DNA from: Rhizomys pruinosus
Lineage: Eukaryota > Chordata > Mammalia > Rodentia > Spalacidae
Assembly (NCBI GenBank): GCA_009823505.1
Contig: VZQC01009509.1
Span: forward strand, 1,472,247 to 1,536,246
Reading direction: 5' to 3'
Length of the DNA: 64,000 bases
Part shown: positions 45,546 to 56,845 of the stretch, in pieces
How positions within the stretch are numbered: position 1 is the stretch's first letter
Layout: every line of letters begins with the position of its first letter
Notes under the pieces: generated by a model
Database searches by the model: none
What the model saw: only the letters and a program-made list of their open reading frames with translations
Told to the model about the DNA's origin: nothing
Made by a program: the position numbers and the translations under genes

Positions 45546-46086
45546 CTCAGCCATCATCTCCCTCTGGGCATCTCTTTACGAGGAAGCCAATGCAGTAGCA
45601 TAGCAATATGTATTATGGCTTCTCAAATTTCGTGGTGGCCTTTCCTGGGGATTTCCTGAGATCCATGCACGTTTTCCCAGTGTCCTATCTCACTGTTCAT
45701 CTGCAGCTCTTTCTATAAAAGATTCTGCCTCAAAACATGACCTTACACTACATGAAAATTCCTTATCATCAAAGAAAGACTAAATTATATTCATTACATG
45801 AATACATGGACTAATTGATACTTCCCTGGTGATCGCAGTAGTGATAGCCAAGGCTTCCTTCATTGGTGGGAGTTCTAATTGGACAGTCTGTGCTGTACCC
45901 TCGGACTCTCAGATGCTTTGATTATCTTCCTGCTCTGCCCTAATCAGAAGGCTTGCACCATTAATGGTTTTCTGTTAATCTTGATTGAATTATTTGGTTT
46001 CTCAAAACCCCTCCTTCACTACAGATGCCCGATAACATTTAGTACCAGTAGTTTTCCTAGAAAATAAAATACAGGGATTGTAGACA
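45546..46086. other. Unique stretch
   Basis: Nothing recognised. Confidence 0.45.
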
Positions 46087-46102
46087 TGAGCTTGAGTCTT
46101 TT

Positions 46103-46258
46103 TTTTTTTTTTTTTGGTCTTTTTGAGACAGGGTCTCCCTGTAGCCCCAGCTGTCCTGGAACTCACTCTGTAGATCAGACTGACCTTGAACTCACAAAGA
46201 TCCGCCTGCCTCTGCCTCCCAAGTGCTAGGATTAAAGACGTGCGCCACCACACCCAGC
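46103..46258 (-). mobile_element. B1 SINE with perfect 16-bp target-site duplication
   Basis: Antisense full-length. Direct repeats 'tgagcttgagtctttt' at 46087-46102 and 46259-46274. Confidence 0.97.
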
Positions 46259-46384
46259 TGAGCTTGAGTCTTTTTAATTGTGTGGAGTAGGCTATTGGCT
46301 CTGTATTTTGTGTAACCGTCCTATGATTCCGTAGGCTACCTGTGCTGTCAAATCCATTTTGGTTACCTGGTATGTGGCAGTTAA

Positions 46385-46565
46385 AAAACTGGGTATGTGT
46401 GCATCTGTGCAGGTGCCTTTGGAGAAAACAGGGTATCTGATCCCCGGTAGCTGGAATTACAGGCTGTCGAGAACCACCCTGCCTGAGTGCTTGGAAACCA
46501 AGCTCAGGACGCAACGCCTGCAGGAGCAGCAGTGCTTTTGACTCCTGAGCCAGCTCCGTGGTCCT
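46385..46565 (-). mobile_element. Old B2/B3-like SINE
   Basis: Antisense: 'gtagctggaattacaggctg', 'caggagcagcagtgcttttg', 'ctcctgagccagctccgtgg'. Confidence 0.55.
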
Positions 46566-47263
46566 GCAGGGGAGGTTTAGTGTGTGTCTGTGTAGATAGC
46601 AGGAAAGTTGCTGCTGCTTTCGAGGACTGTTCACATAATATTTTCATTTTACTTTTCCTTTGTTGCAGAGATGTGTTTTCATGTAGATTACTACCCATAG
46701 ACCACTCTCATGGTCATTTGCCCTTGATTAAAAAAAAAAAAAAGGCAACGTTTTTCCCACCTCAGACTGTAATTATTAAAATTGCATGATTTTCCAGGCA
46801 AACACAACTTGGTAGTGGTATTTGAGCAACAAATCAATGAGCAAATATTGATGCAACACACCACATGAGCATGCCACCATCTGGGGTTCTGAACATGATT
46901 TACACAGGAAGATAGAGAGTGTCTCTGCCTATAAATGGCTGAAATGGCTCAAAGTAGACTATGGTGGAAGAGCAGAAAATACGAAAATCCTTAGCCCGGT
47001 TTTCACAGACACTAGTGTCTTGTCATTCACTCAGGCTCTGATGCAAATGGGGAGTGCTGCTGAGGTCTGGCAGTGGACAATGCGACAGTCCTGGACCTCA
47101 GGGGGCTTGCAGAGCAAGATGTACTGTCCTTGACCCATGGTCAAGTGCAATGACCATCTTCTGCTACCCAGAAAGGAGTGAGATAGTTTTGTAGACTGCT
47201 TGTTTACAAGCAGCATGCCAGGAAGTTCTGATATTTGACTGCTGGAAAAGTAGTCCTGTTCTG
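46566..47263. other. Unique stretch
   Basis: A-run at 46731-46743. No repeat family. Confidence 0.45.
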
Positions 47264-47490
47264 GGCTGGAGAGATGGCTCAGTGGTTAAGAGCACTGGCT
47301 ACTGTTGGAGGGGACCCAGGTTTGATTCCTAGCACCCACATGGCAGCTAACAACTGTCTATAACTCCTGTTTCAAGGAATCTGATTCCCTCTTCTGACCT
47401 CTGCAGGCATTGCTTAATACTAGTACACTTACATACATGCAGACAATATATACTCATACACATAAAATAAAAAAAAGAAAATGAATTTAA
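47264..47490 (+). mobile_element. B2 SINE, older copy
   Basis: 'gggctggagagatggctcag', 'tggttaagagcactggctac', a single 'aactcctgtttcaaggaatc' block, tail 'cacataaaataaaaaaaag'. Confidence 0.87.
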
Positions 47491-50360
47491 AAGGTGAGTC
47501 AGTGTTAGTAACTGGTACATCTTCTGTGGTTGTTTAGGTTGGAGTGTATGGAAAAGGTGTGTAGCATTGGAAAAAAGGAATCATGTGTGCTGGATTTGAG
47601 AGTTCCAATTATTTTCAATTCTATTGAAAATAGAATGGGAGACTCCATCTCAGCCATGGAGAAGCCGTCTTCTATGCTGGCGTGAGACTTTCTGGTGGCA
47701 TGGATGTTTGGGGGGGGTCCTCCAAAACCATTCTGGTTTGTTCTTGGTGCTCTGTGAGGAGAAGATAGACACATGTTCATGTTTCACAAGGAAAGAGCTC
47801 CCAGAGCAGGCTACGGGAGTGCCTAGCTTCTTCTACAGACTGGGAGGGTTCATTGTGGAGAACCGAAAACCAGTAAAGAAACACCGACCAAGAAGACCAA
47901 TGTTTTCTCTTATTACTCAACAGGGTGTACTTCTGAAATGAAGAGCGTCACAAACCAGTATTCACTGGGAGCTGCTTCCAGGCCTGCTCCACAGTCATCG
48001 GTCGCAGGCCACTAGCCTCTTTGTGCTACTCATCCCTTTGAGATACTTGAACCTCAGAGATGGTTATCGCTTTGAAAGTAGAGCCTTCTGGCTTGTAATA
48101 GTAATTTTACAAACATATTCTGTAAACTAACTGAAAACTACCAAAAAACCTTCAGCCCCAAATATGTGTATCACCCAAGACAAACTCAGGACACAAAGAG
48201 TTTGTTTTCTGTGACCTTCAGAAGTTGAGAAAGGCCTTTCCTCTCTCATTCTTTCAAAGAAAGGTGATCTTTAAAAAAAGATTGGCTCCATCTTAAAATT
48301 GATATGTTCCTGGGTCAACCTCACAGACTATCTCATTTCTACTATCAAAGAATGACCTTTCATTCAATAAAAATACTTTTTAAATAAAAATTGAATTCAG
48401 TTCTACCATGTTTCTTTTAATGTTCTGTTTTTATCTATCAGGGAGTTACGGTTATGTAGTTCTCCCCCTCTCCCCCCCGTAGACTTAAAACAACAGCAAA
48501 ACAACAACCCTGTCTTGTTCCACTCAACTTCCTCCCCAAATTCACAGCTCACATCTACTGTTAAAAGTTTTATCTTCTCAATATTGTGTGATACTTTGGA
48601 TGTTGTCCATATTAAAAGATTCCTTGTTTTTTTAGGAGTTTAAAATAAGGAGGTAAATTAGACTCAATATCTAAAATAAATCAGCATAAGAGAACTCGGA
48701 ATTGCCAAGGATAAACTCTCATTCCTAGGGAATCAAATGATACCTAATGCTCTGTGTATAGCTGAACCCACCAAAGTGTCTGATTTCCCCAGCAAGACCA
48801 TTGATTTTTGTAGAGTAAATCATAACAGTCTATTAACATTCCATTATGCCAAGCCTAGCACTAATAGGAGGACATCTACAAGGTCAGAGATCGTAAGTAG
48901 TCTTGAGGATGCACTCTTCAAAAGAGGATGAAACAGAAAAAGATGTCATTTACAGAATTCCCATGGGGGGGCAGTCTTCAAGGGAAAACAACAAGGTAGG
49001 ATGCAATGAGGGTCAGTGAGATATTGTGATAGATTTAAGGTATACCTCACTTCCTGTTTCTCCAAACATAGCTTACTTGGATAATGCTAGTTTCTTAGTT
49101 AAGCCTTCCCTGTTTGCACAGTTAACCAAATCAGGACATAATGGGAACTGGTTGAAATGTTCTAACGTCCTCTAATGCTTTCATATCAAAGCGAGACACT
49201 CGTTGAGCAGAACTGCCAGTTGAGCCTTAACAGCTGGTGGATGGCAGTGTCATGTTTGGATTCCTGCAGAATAGTTTGGGTGCTTACCAAGGTAGGAAGA
49301 CATGGGAGGGGCTTGCAGATTGCACAAGAAGTAAGAGGAACTGCTTTAGGTGTCCTCTGGAGCCCATGAGAATTCCTTAACTGGCCTTGGATTGAGGGCC
49401 ACAGTTGAATAGTTTGGGAGATATCTCAATAGAGAAGCTAGGAAAAGTGGCTTTGAACTTGAGAATTTAGTTACAGTTTGAGTACATTGAACAAGACATC
49501 GTTAATGGTTACCGTGTGCCAAATATTGTACAGGACTTTGAGAAATCCTCCCCAGAGAGCAGCTCTATAGAACCTGCAACCAGAAAGCTCTAGAATTTAT
49601 TCACTGAAGGCCTTAAAACAATCTTGTAAACCATTGAAATAAGCCTAAGGGAAATTTGACTTTATTTCTCCTTTAGTTATTGATTGGCCATTGTTTGGGT
49701 GGAAGTTGAGCAAGAAGTTCTCTATCTTAAGAACTCAGTAGAAAGCAGTTGTCAAACAGGATTATCAGGAGAAAATGGTGTCCCGAAAATGGAGAGAAGG
49801 AAACGGTGGGTCAGCCATATCACCTGCCCCAGAGCGGGCGGCGCAGATAAGCTCTCCAAACTGAGTGACAGTGACGAAGGCACAATGGTGACCCCTGGGG
49901 AACCTTTAGTGGACCCAGGGGGAGGGAAGCCTGCTTGAAGGGGGGATGCTCAGGAAGACTGGGAGGAAGCAGACTTCAGTGACAAGACTCTGGAGAGAGG
50001 AGTGTGTGTGAGAACTGAAGGGCAGAACAGAACAGAAACCACCAATTCCTAGCTGCGTGGTCCTGCAAAAGTTACCGCATCACTTGGGGCCTTAGTTTCC
50101 TTGTCTGTAAAGTGGAGGGTGGGGCAGGGTGGTGATACTGGTAGTAGTTACTCCAGGCTGTCATCATGTAGAATAGATTCTTATGAGATCAAAATTTTAC
50201 TTAGGTGCCATGAACATACAATGGTAATTTAAAAGATCGGTTACACTTTTGTGTGTTTTAAATTATTAAAAATAATTTAAAACAATTATTTTCTTATTAG
50301 CATATAAAGTATTAGGTGTCATTACTGTTTTGATTCTCCACCCTCATCCCTCTGTTCTTT
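47491..50360. other. Repeat-poor unique block
   Basis: About 2.9 kb with no recognisable interspersed repeat; AT-rich around 48340-48680. Open frames of 105 codons (47624-47941) and 84 codons (49684-49938) show no domain. Confidence 0.5.
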
Positions 50361-50376
50361 GGAGGGGATTTCTTTT

Positions 50377-50899
50377 TTTTTTTTTTATTTATTTTTTTTT
50401 GATGCTTTGTGCATTTCGTACATCATTTTCCAATTCAGATCAGGCATATTTCCCTTTCCCTTCCCCCCACCCCCACCCCATCCCAGATCATGTATTCTGC
50501 CATAACTGTCTTGCATCTTTCTCTGTTTGGTTTTTTTTTTTTTTTTTTCATTTTTTAGCAATAAGTGATAATCCATGAGTACAGGCATCCTTCGTGCAAA
50601 ACCAATCTGCAGGCTGTTGTGCCCAAACCCCACAGCCCCACCATCCAGTGGGGGGTGACAGGTTGTTTGTTCAATCAAGTTGATCAAATGAGTGTCCAGA
50701 CTACATTGCTGTAGTTTCACCATTCACCCCAATCGCAGCCTTTACATTCTACCACGCCCCCTCTTCCGCAGATTGTTCCCTAGGCTTAGAAAAGGGGCAC
50801 AGGTGGATGAGAAGTAAAACAGTCCCCTCTCTCTGGAGCTGTTGACTTGGACTCTGGTCAATTCTGGCTGTTTCCTTTCATGGGCTGACAGTTTGTCCA
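50377..50899 (-). mobile_element. Composite retro-insertion: unknown 351-bp sequence joined to an L1 3' end
   Basis: Read on the minus strand: about 351 bp of sequence not seen elsewhere in the window (50899-50549), an 18-base A-run (50548-50531), then ~150 bp of L1 3' UTR end with its poly(A) (50530-50377), matching the tail at 43980-44130. One pair of perfect 16-bp direct repeats, ggaggggatttctttt, at 50361-50376 and 50900-50915 flanks the whole unit, so both parts entered together. Alternatively the extra sequence is the 3' UTR of another L1 or half-L1 subfamily. Confidence 0.75.
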
Positions 50900-50915
50900 G
50901 GAGGGGATTTCTTTT

Positions 50916-51032
50916 CAGAGACAAGGCCTCACACTATAACCATTATGTAGTTCAGGCTGACTTGGAGCTCAGAACTCTGCCTGCCTCGGCTTCCTGAGTG
51001 CTGGGATTACAGGTGTGAGCTACCATTCTTAA
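50916..51032 (-). mobile_element. B1-like SINE, old
   Basis: Antisense: 'gtagttcaggctgacttgga', 'gagtgctgggattacaggtg'. Cut at its tail side by the composite insertion just before it. Confidence 0.62.
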
Positions 51033-51039
51033 CTTTTTG

Positions 51040-51415
51040 GATTTTATTTTTTATTGTGACAAACACAAAACTTATTATATTAATTATACAATTAATAGTG
51101 TGCAATCTTTTTGTATCTTTCTATATTCAACCTCAGAATACTGAGATTCTGAACACGGCTAAATAGTAGCTCATAACTGCCCTCAGCCACCACCTCCGTG
51201 CTTTCTGTCTGTATGCATTTGACCAACTTAGTGCTTCTGTGAGCGAGAAGCACAGTACGTGTCTTTTTGTGACTGGCTTATTTCATCTTAGCATATTACC
51301 CTTAAAGTTCATTGGTGGTGTAGAATATTGTTTGTCATAGTATTGCCTATCAAATTCCGTTTGTCCATCTGACAGCAACATTTGGATTTCTTCCAGTTGG
51401 CGATTGTTATTGTTA
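51040..51415 (-). mobile_element. Ancient mammalian L1 3' end (L1M type)
   Basis: Antisense: 'ttttattgtgacaaacacaa', 'tttgtgactggcttatttca', 'tcttagcatattacccttaa', 'gacagcaacatttggatttc', parallel to 2640-3335. Confidence 0.66.
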
Positions 51416-51430
51416 TTTTTCAATTTTCAA

Positions 51431-51582
51431 TTTTTTTTTTGATCTTTTATGAGACAGGGTCTCCCTGTAGCTCGAGCTGTCCTGGAACTTGCTATGTAAA
51501 CCAGGGTGGTCTTGAACTCACAGAGATCCACCTGCTTCTGCCTCCTGAGTGCTGGGATTAAAGGCGTGCACCACCATGCCCT
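51431..51582 (-). mobile_element. B1 SINE
   Basis: Antisense: 'tatgagacagggtctccctg', 'gagtgctgggattaaaggcg', ends 'accaccatgccct'. Confidence 0.92.
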
Positions 51583-51598
51583 GCTTGTTACACTTTCT

Positions 51599-51842
51599 TT
51601 TTTCTTTTAATTTTTATTTATTCTGTATGTGTATGAATGTACTGTCCGCATGCAGGTCTGTACACTCGTGTCGTGCAATGCCGCGGAGGTCAGAAGAGGG
51701 CATCAGATTCCCCTGGAACTGGAGTTCTCCTCGAATTGGAGTTTCAGACGCTTCTCGGCCGCTATGTGGGTGCTGGGGATCGAACCCGGGTCCTCTGCAA
51801 GAGCGGTCGGCGCTCCCAACTGCTAGGCCATCTCTCCAGCCC
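51599..51842 (-). mobile_element. B2 SINE, young subfamily, perfect 16-bp target-site duplication
   Basis: Antisense copy with duplicated block and CpGs. Direct repeats 'gcttgttacactttct' at 51583-51598 and 51843-51858. It inserted directly next to the head of the B1 at 51431. Confidence 0.98.
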
Positions 51843-51858
51843 GCTTGTTACACTTTCT

Positions 51859-52854
51859 AAAGCAAGAGATGAGTTCACTCCTGTGCTCTGTGTGTGAGTC
51901 ATGGCTGGTCAGGACTGATACAAGAATGGATCCTGGAGAGGAAGTGGAGCAGCTTTCATAGAGTCCAGAGATGGGAAGCTTTCTTCCTTCAGGATGGAAC
52001 ACTAGCTATGGAAGAGCTGTGCTTGCTGCCTCATGCCACCCCTCCAGCTGGGTGCACATGTTTTAGTGTGTGTTCCCTTACTTAGGTGTTTTTAGAGCAG
52101 GTTTCCTGCCTCTTGCACATCTCCTTTTCTAGTTACTGCCTACCCTACATCTAAACTACTTTGAGCCTTTTTTGAAATCCCAGTTCTTTGGTTCCTTTAA
52201 ATATAGTATCAGATGCATAAAAGGTTATAATCCATTCAATCATGGACAGGACACAGCCTTACTGCCCCAGGACTTCTAAACTCCAGCCTCATCAGCTCCC
52301 ATTATTTGAAAATATGGCGGCTCTCTGGATGGAAGGTCAGCTGATAACTGGCGCTGCCTGACCTCTGCACATGGAGCACCATGTAGACTCTTAGTTGAGG
52401 CTGGGCAGGATGCTGGCCTACTGTCCACACTTCTGCCATTTTAATATTGAAAGGCCAAACACTATTTGAACATGTAACAACACTGAGGCCTTACATGTCG
52501 CCTTACCTTCTGCTCTGATGGGGTGTTACTCCCATCGAAGGTCAGTTTTGTCATGTTTTCATAGACTTTTAAATGTTGGACTGAAACCCAGACAGAAGTG
52601 ATTTTTTTCAGAATAATAAATTTCTGAGAAATTATTCAGGTTCTATAGCATGACGCTACAACTGGAAATTAATAGACCAGGGTCTCCTCCTCCCCTGTTA
52701 ATGTACCTCTGTAATAGACCAGGGTCTCCTCCTCCCCTGTTAATGTACCTCTGTCCTCTGAGGTACACAGAGTTACACTTCATATAGATGTTTTTGGTAG
52801 ATCGAGTTAAAGAGACTGAACTCACTTTTACTTAGAGGACTTTTTTTTATTTAC
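51859..52854. other. Unique stretch with a 42-bp tandem duplication
   Basis: No repeat family. Only the exact duplication at 52671-52754 stands out. Confidence 0.45.
52671..52754 (+). repeat. Exact 42-bp tandem duplication
   Basis: 52671-52712 and 52713-52754 are identical, starting aatagaccagggtctcctcc and ending atgtacctctgt. Confidence 0.97.
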
Positions 52855-53000
52855 TTTTTAAAAAAATCTTTTTGAGACAGGGTCTCCCAGTAGCCCCAGC
52901 TGGCCTGGAACTCACTATGTAGACCAGGCTCTCTTTGAACTCACAGAGATCAGCCTGCTTCTCCCGAGTGCTGGAATGCTGGGATAAAAGGCATGTGACA

Positions 53001-53398
53001 GGGCTGGAGAGATGGCCTAGCGGTTAAGAGCGCCGACCGCTCTTACAGAGGACCCGGGTTCGATCCCCAGCACCCACTTGGCGGCCGAGAACCGTCTGAA
53101 ACTCCAATTCCAGGAGAATTCCAGTTCCAGGGGAATCCGACGCCATCTTCTGACCTCCGCGGCATTGCATGACACGGGTGNAAGAGCGCCGACCGCTCTT
53201 ACAGAGGACCCGGGTTCGATCCCCAGCACCCACTTGGCGGCCGAGAACCGTCTGAAACTCCAATTCCAGGAGAATTCCAGTTCCAGGGGAATCCGACGCC
53301 ATCTTCTGACCTCCGCGGCATTGCATGACACGGGTGCACAAACTTGCATGCAGACAGTACATTCATACACATACAGAAATAAATAAAAAAAATTGTTT
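53001..53398 (+). mobile_element. B2 SINE, young subfamily, apparently enlarged by a false duplication at a gap
   Basis: Normal B2 head at 53001, duplicated 17-bp block, tail at 53380-53398. Direct repeats at 52986-53000 and 53399-53413 (aaaaggcatgtgaca, aaaaggcatgtgcca). At 398 bp it is about 155 bp too long, because 53026-53180 is repeated exactly at 53182-53336 across an N. Confidence 0.95.
53181..53181. other. Assembly gap base (N)
   Basis: The only ambiguous base seen in the window. Identical 155-bp sequences sit on both sides. Confidence 0.99.
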
Positions 53399-53434
53399 AA
53401 AAGGCATGTGCCACCATGCCCAGCTTCTATTTAC

Positions 53435-53585
53435 TTATTTTTTTGATGTTTTTGAGACAGGGTCTCTCTGTAGCCCCAGCTGGCCTGGAACTTGCTCTAT
53501 AGACCAGACTGGCCTTGAACTCACAGAGATCTGCCTGCCACTGCCTCTGGAGTGCCGGGATTAAAGGCGTGCACCACCACACTCT
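53435..53585 (-). mobile_element. B1 SINE
   Basis: Antisense: 'gtttttgagacagggtctct', 'agaccagactggccttgaac', 'gccgggattaaaggcgtgca'. Fairly intact CpGs. Confidence 0.92.
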
Positions 53586-53844
53586 GGGCAGGATTTTTTA
53601 TTTTTATTCCTGACATTTCATGACGGGATGGAAGTAAAGAATAATAAAAACAAAACAAAAAATTAGAAGATAGTACTATGGTTACAGGCAGAGGGAAAGG
53701 ATTATGGGGACTTGAGTATTCAAGGTGGGATGTGGGGTTGGAAGAAGGCAGGGGTCTTTAAGGGGGCAGGAAACAAAGCCCTCCTCCCTCTCTTTCAGCA
53801 CATGTGATGTTAGTTTTACCTCATTGGTAATGTAGAATATCAAA
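53586..53844. other. Unique stretch
   Basis: Nothing recognised. Confidence 0.4.
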
Positions 53845-53925
53845 ACATCTAGTGCTCACCTATAATTCAATCTTCTGAGACAGGAGGATTGTTATGAATT
53901 TGAGACCAGTTAGGCCACACAATGA
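53845..53925 (+). mobile_element. B1-like fragment
   Basis: 'gctcacctataattcaatct', 'gagacaggaggattgttatg', 'aatttgagaccagttaggcc'. Confidence 0.42.
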
Positions 53926-54930
53926 ATCCCAAGCAGCCAGTGCCATATAGCAAGAAAATTGAAAATCCAAACTTGAGCACATGCAATTTCAGTCACCTCA
54001 TATTTGACAAGGGGGCCAAGAAGACTCAATGGAGGAAAGACAGCCTCTTCAGCAAATGGTGCTGGCAAAACCGGATCATGATGACTTGTAGAAGAATAAA
54101 ACTAAACCCTTACCTTTAACCCTCTACAAAAATCAACTCCAAATGGATTAAAGACCTCAATGTGAAACTTGAAAATCTGAAAATGATAGAAGAAAACATT
54201 GACAGTAATCTACAAGATATAGGTGTAGGAAAAGACTTTCTAAATCAGATAGCAGCTTTGCAGGGAATAAGATCAACAATCAAGAAGGAAGTCCTCATTA
54301 AACTCCAAAGCTTCTGTACAGTGAAAGAAAAATCAGAGAAGTGAAGAGAAAACCCACAGAGTGGGAGGAAACCTTCACCAGGGACACATCTGAAGGGTTT
54401 AACATCCAGATAATATAAATTAGTCAAAAAACAAAGGATGAAGAAAACAAATAATCCAATCAAAAGATGGAATAAAGAGCTGAACAGAGACTTCACAAAT
54501 GAAGAAGTAAAGATGGCTGAGAAATATCTTAAAAGAGTGTTCAACATCACTAATAATTAAGGAAATACAAATTAAGATCACTTTAAGATTTCATTTTACA
54601 CTGGTAAGACTAGCTATGATCAAGAAATCAAGTGATGCCAAATGCTAGAGAGGCTGTAGGGAAAGGGGGGAACACTCCTCCACTGCTGGTGGGAATGCAA
54701 ACTTGTCCAATCCCTGTGGAAAGCAGTGTGGAGAACTCTTAAAAGACTCAAAATGAACCTACCACCTGACCCAGTCATACCACTCCTGGGTATACACCCA
54801 AAAGATTCATCCTATGCACAATAGCAAAGAGCTGGAAGCAACCCAATTTCCCTCAAATGATGAGTGGATAATGAAAATGAGATACATCTATACGATGGAG
54901 TTCTATGCAGTGGTAAAGAAAGATGACGTC

Positions 54931-55164
54931 GGGCTGGAGAGATGGCCTAGTGGTTAAGAGTGCCAACTGCTCTTGCAGAGGACCCGGGTTCGATCCCCAG
55001 CACCCACATGGTGGCTGAGAACTGTCTGTCACTCCAATTCTAGGAGAACTCCAGCTCTAGGGGAATCCGACATCCTCTTCTGACCTCCACGGCATTGTAC
55101 GACACGGGTGCACAAACCTACATGCAGACAGTACACTCATAATGCAAAAAAATAAATAAAAAAT
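54931..55164 (+). mobile_element. B2 SINE, young subfamily, nested in L1 ORF2
   Basis: Inserted into the ORF2 carboxy region. Target-site copies aaagatgacgtc (54919-54930) and aaagatgacatc (55165-55176), one C-to-T/G-to-A type difference at a CpG. Confidence 0.97.
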
Positions 55165-55306
55165 AAAGATGACATCATGATACTTGCAGGTAAATGGATG
55201 AAGGTAGAAGCCATTATGCCAAGTGAAGTAACACAGTCCCAGAAAAACAAATGATGTATGATGTCCCTCATTTGTATATCCTAGCACCAAATCCTTAAAT
55301 ACTCTG

Positions 55307-55308
<2 letters not shown>

Positions 55309-55350
<42 letters not shown>
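55309..55350 (+). repeat. (GT)n microsatellite in an L1 3' UTR
   Basis: 42 uninterrupted bases. Confidence 0.98.
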
Positions 55351-55352
<2 letters not shown>

Positions 55353-55590
55353 TTTGGAGTAATATAAAATTAAAGGGAATAACAACAAAAGACTGATTCA
55401 AGATCTGACCAATACAGTAAACTTCTACATCAAAAAAAGTTAAAAAAGATTAAGAAAAAAAAATGCAAGATAGGACTTAACATGTATGGCAGAATGCATG
55501 AGCTCTGGTGGGTGGGGGGACATGGATGGGGAAATGGATCTAAATTTCATTGTATGAAATGTACAAAACCTCAATAAAAATTAAAAAAGA

Positions 55591-56628
55591 ACTTCTGAAA
55601 GAATAAAGATATATATTTTAAAAAGATAAAATCAAGTAAAAAACAAAACAAAACTCCACAAAATAGCAACAGACACACAAAACACTGAAAGTACACAAAA
55701 CCCCATAAGACAACACATGCACAAACACAAGCTAACAAGAACAGCACACAGATGTTGCTTTAACTTTATTATTACAATCCACATCTTATCATTTACTTGC
55801 AAACAGGCTAAGCTTTTGTCTATGCTGGCAGTCTTTCCCTAGATTTATTTCTTTTTCCTTGGTCCTTTTACTGCCCGTGTGGTGGCTGAGCTTACACTAG
55901 TTGTCAGTCCCTCACACCCATAAATAGAATGTTCCTTCCCTTCCTACCTGTTGAATTCTGTTCTTCCAGAGAACTTAGGTACTAGATGTTTTATTTGAAG
56001 CAAATTTATGCAAAGAATTGAATAGCTAAGTATTCTCTCAGGGAGATTTGATCTTCAAGGGATTAGATGATGGTACGGACGTGTGTTCTTGACGAGCAGC
56101 CCAAGAGGTGATTCTTTTAGATGCTCCTTTTTAGAGAGCCTCGTGTATGGAAATATGTCAGTATATTCCATGGAAGGAGGATAGTATTTAAAATGCAGAG
56201 TTTCCTATTCCCCAACCTCAGAAGTTTTCATTATCTTTGAGGGCTGATAGAGGCCAGTGTGGACCCCGCTGGTCTTTCTCTGCATTGGTGTAGATATGCT
56301 TGGTTGCAGGCACCTGGAGGTGACGCCCAGCTCCCAGGTTGTGGTTCTCTCCACAAAAAAGGTAAGGGGGGCAATGACATTCTGGACTCAACAAGCTTGG
56401 CAGCTGGTTGTGGTCTGAGAATGCATGTGCATTGTGTTTGTGTGCTCAGGTTAATTAGTTATTTACCCAGCATTCATTTGGGGCTGCTCCTCTATTTGCT
56501 AATTCTGAAAGTTGCTAGACATTTGTTTAATGCAAACAGTTATATTTGAAACACTCCCTCTGAGCCCCTAGTATTCCAAGTAGCCATGTTGGTTGGAATA
56601 AGATCCTTGGTATAAGACATTGTTGTCT

Positions 56629-56631
<3 letters not shown>
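55591..56631. other. Unique stretch, A/C-rich start
   Basis: 55620-55750 is strand-biased A/C-rich, possibly older L1 matter, unassigned. The rest is unique. Confidence 0.4.

Positions 56632-56667
<36 letters not shown>
56632..56667 (+). repeat. (AT)n microsatellite
   Basis: 36 bases of alternating A and T. Confidence 0.98.
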
Positions 56668-56669
<2 letters not shown>

Positions 56670-56689
56670 ATCTTATTTGTTTATTTATT

Positions 56690-56845
56690 CATTTATTTAT
56701 ATTTATTGTCAAAACAGGGTCATATACAGCCTAGGCTGTCTTCAAGCTTGCCATGTAGCTGAGGATGACTTTGAACTCCTGATCTTCCTGCCTCTACCTT
56801 CCACGTGTTACAATTACAAATGTTGCATCAGCATATCTGGAAAAA
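56690..56845 (-). mobile_element. Old B1-like SINE
   Basis: Antisense: 'tcatatacagcctaggctgt', 'gatgactttgaactcctgat', 'cttcctgcctctaccttcca'. Confidence 0.52.

Larger units (their letters stand above)
52855..53428 (-). mobile_element. B1 SINE split by a young B2
   Basis: Antisense B1 52855-53000 ('tttttgagacagggtctccc', 'ctgggataaaaggcatgtga') resumes at 53399 ('aaaaggcatgtgccaccatg', 'cccagctt'). Confidence 0.92.
53930..55590 (+). mobile_element. 5'-truncated L1 (ORF2 3' half plus 3' UTR), split by a young B2
   Basis: The ORF2 region starts after the reverse transcriptase domain and runs through a stretch translating to K-D-F-L-N-Q-I-A-A-L-Q-G-I-R-S-T-I-K to the carboxy end near 55260, with several frameshifts and stops (for example about 54105, 54340 and 54560). 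The 3' UTR has a (GT)n run, 'gcagaatgcatgagctctgg' and 'cctcaataaaaattaaaaaa'. The same segments occur in reverse at 61494-64000 and in shorter form at 23584. Inactive. Confidence 0.93.
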
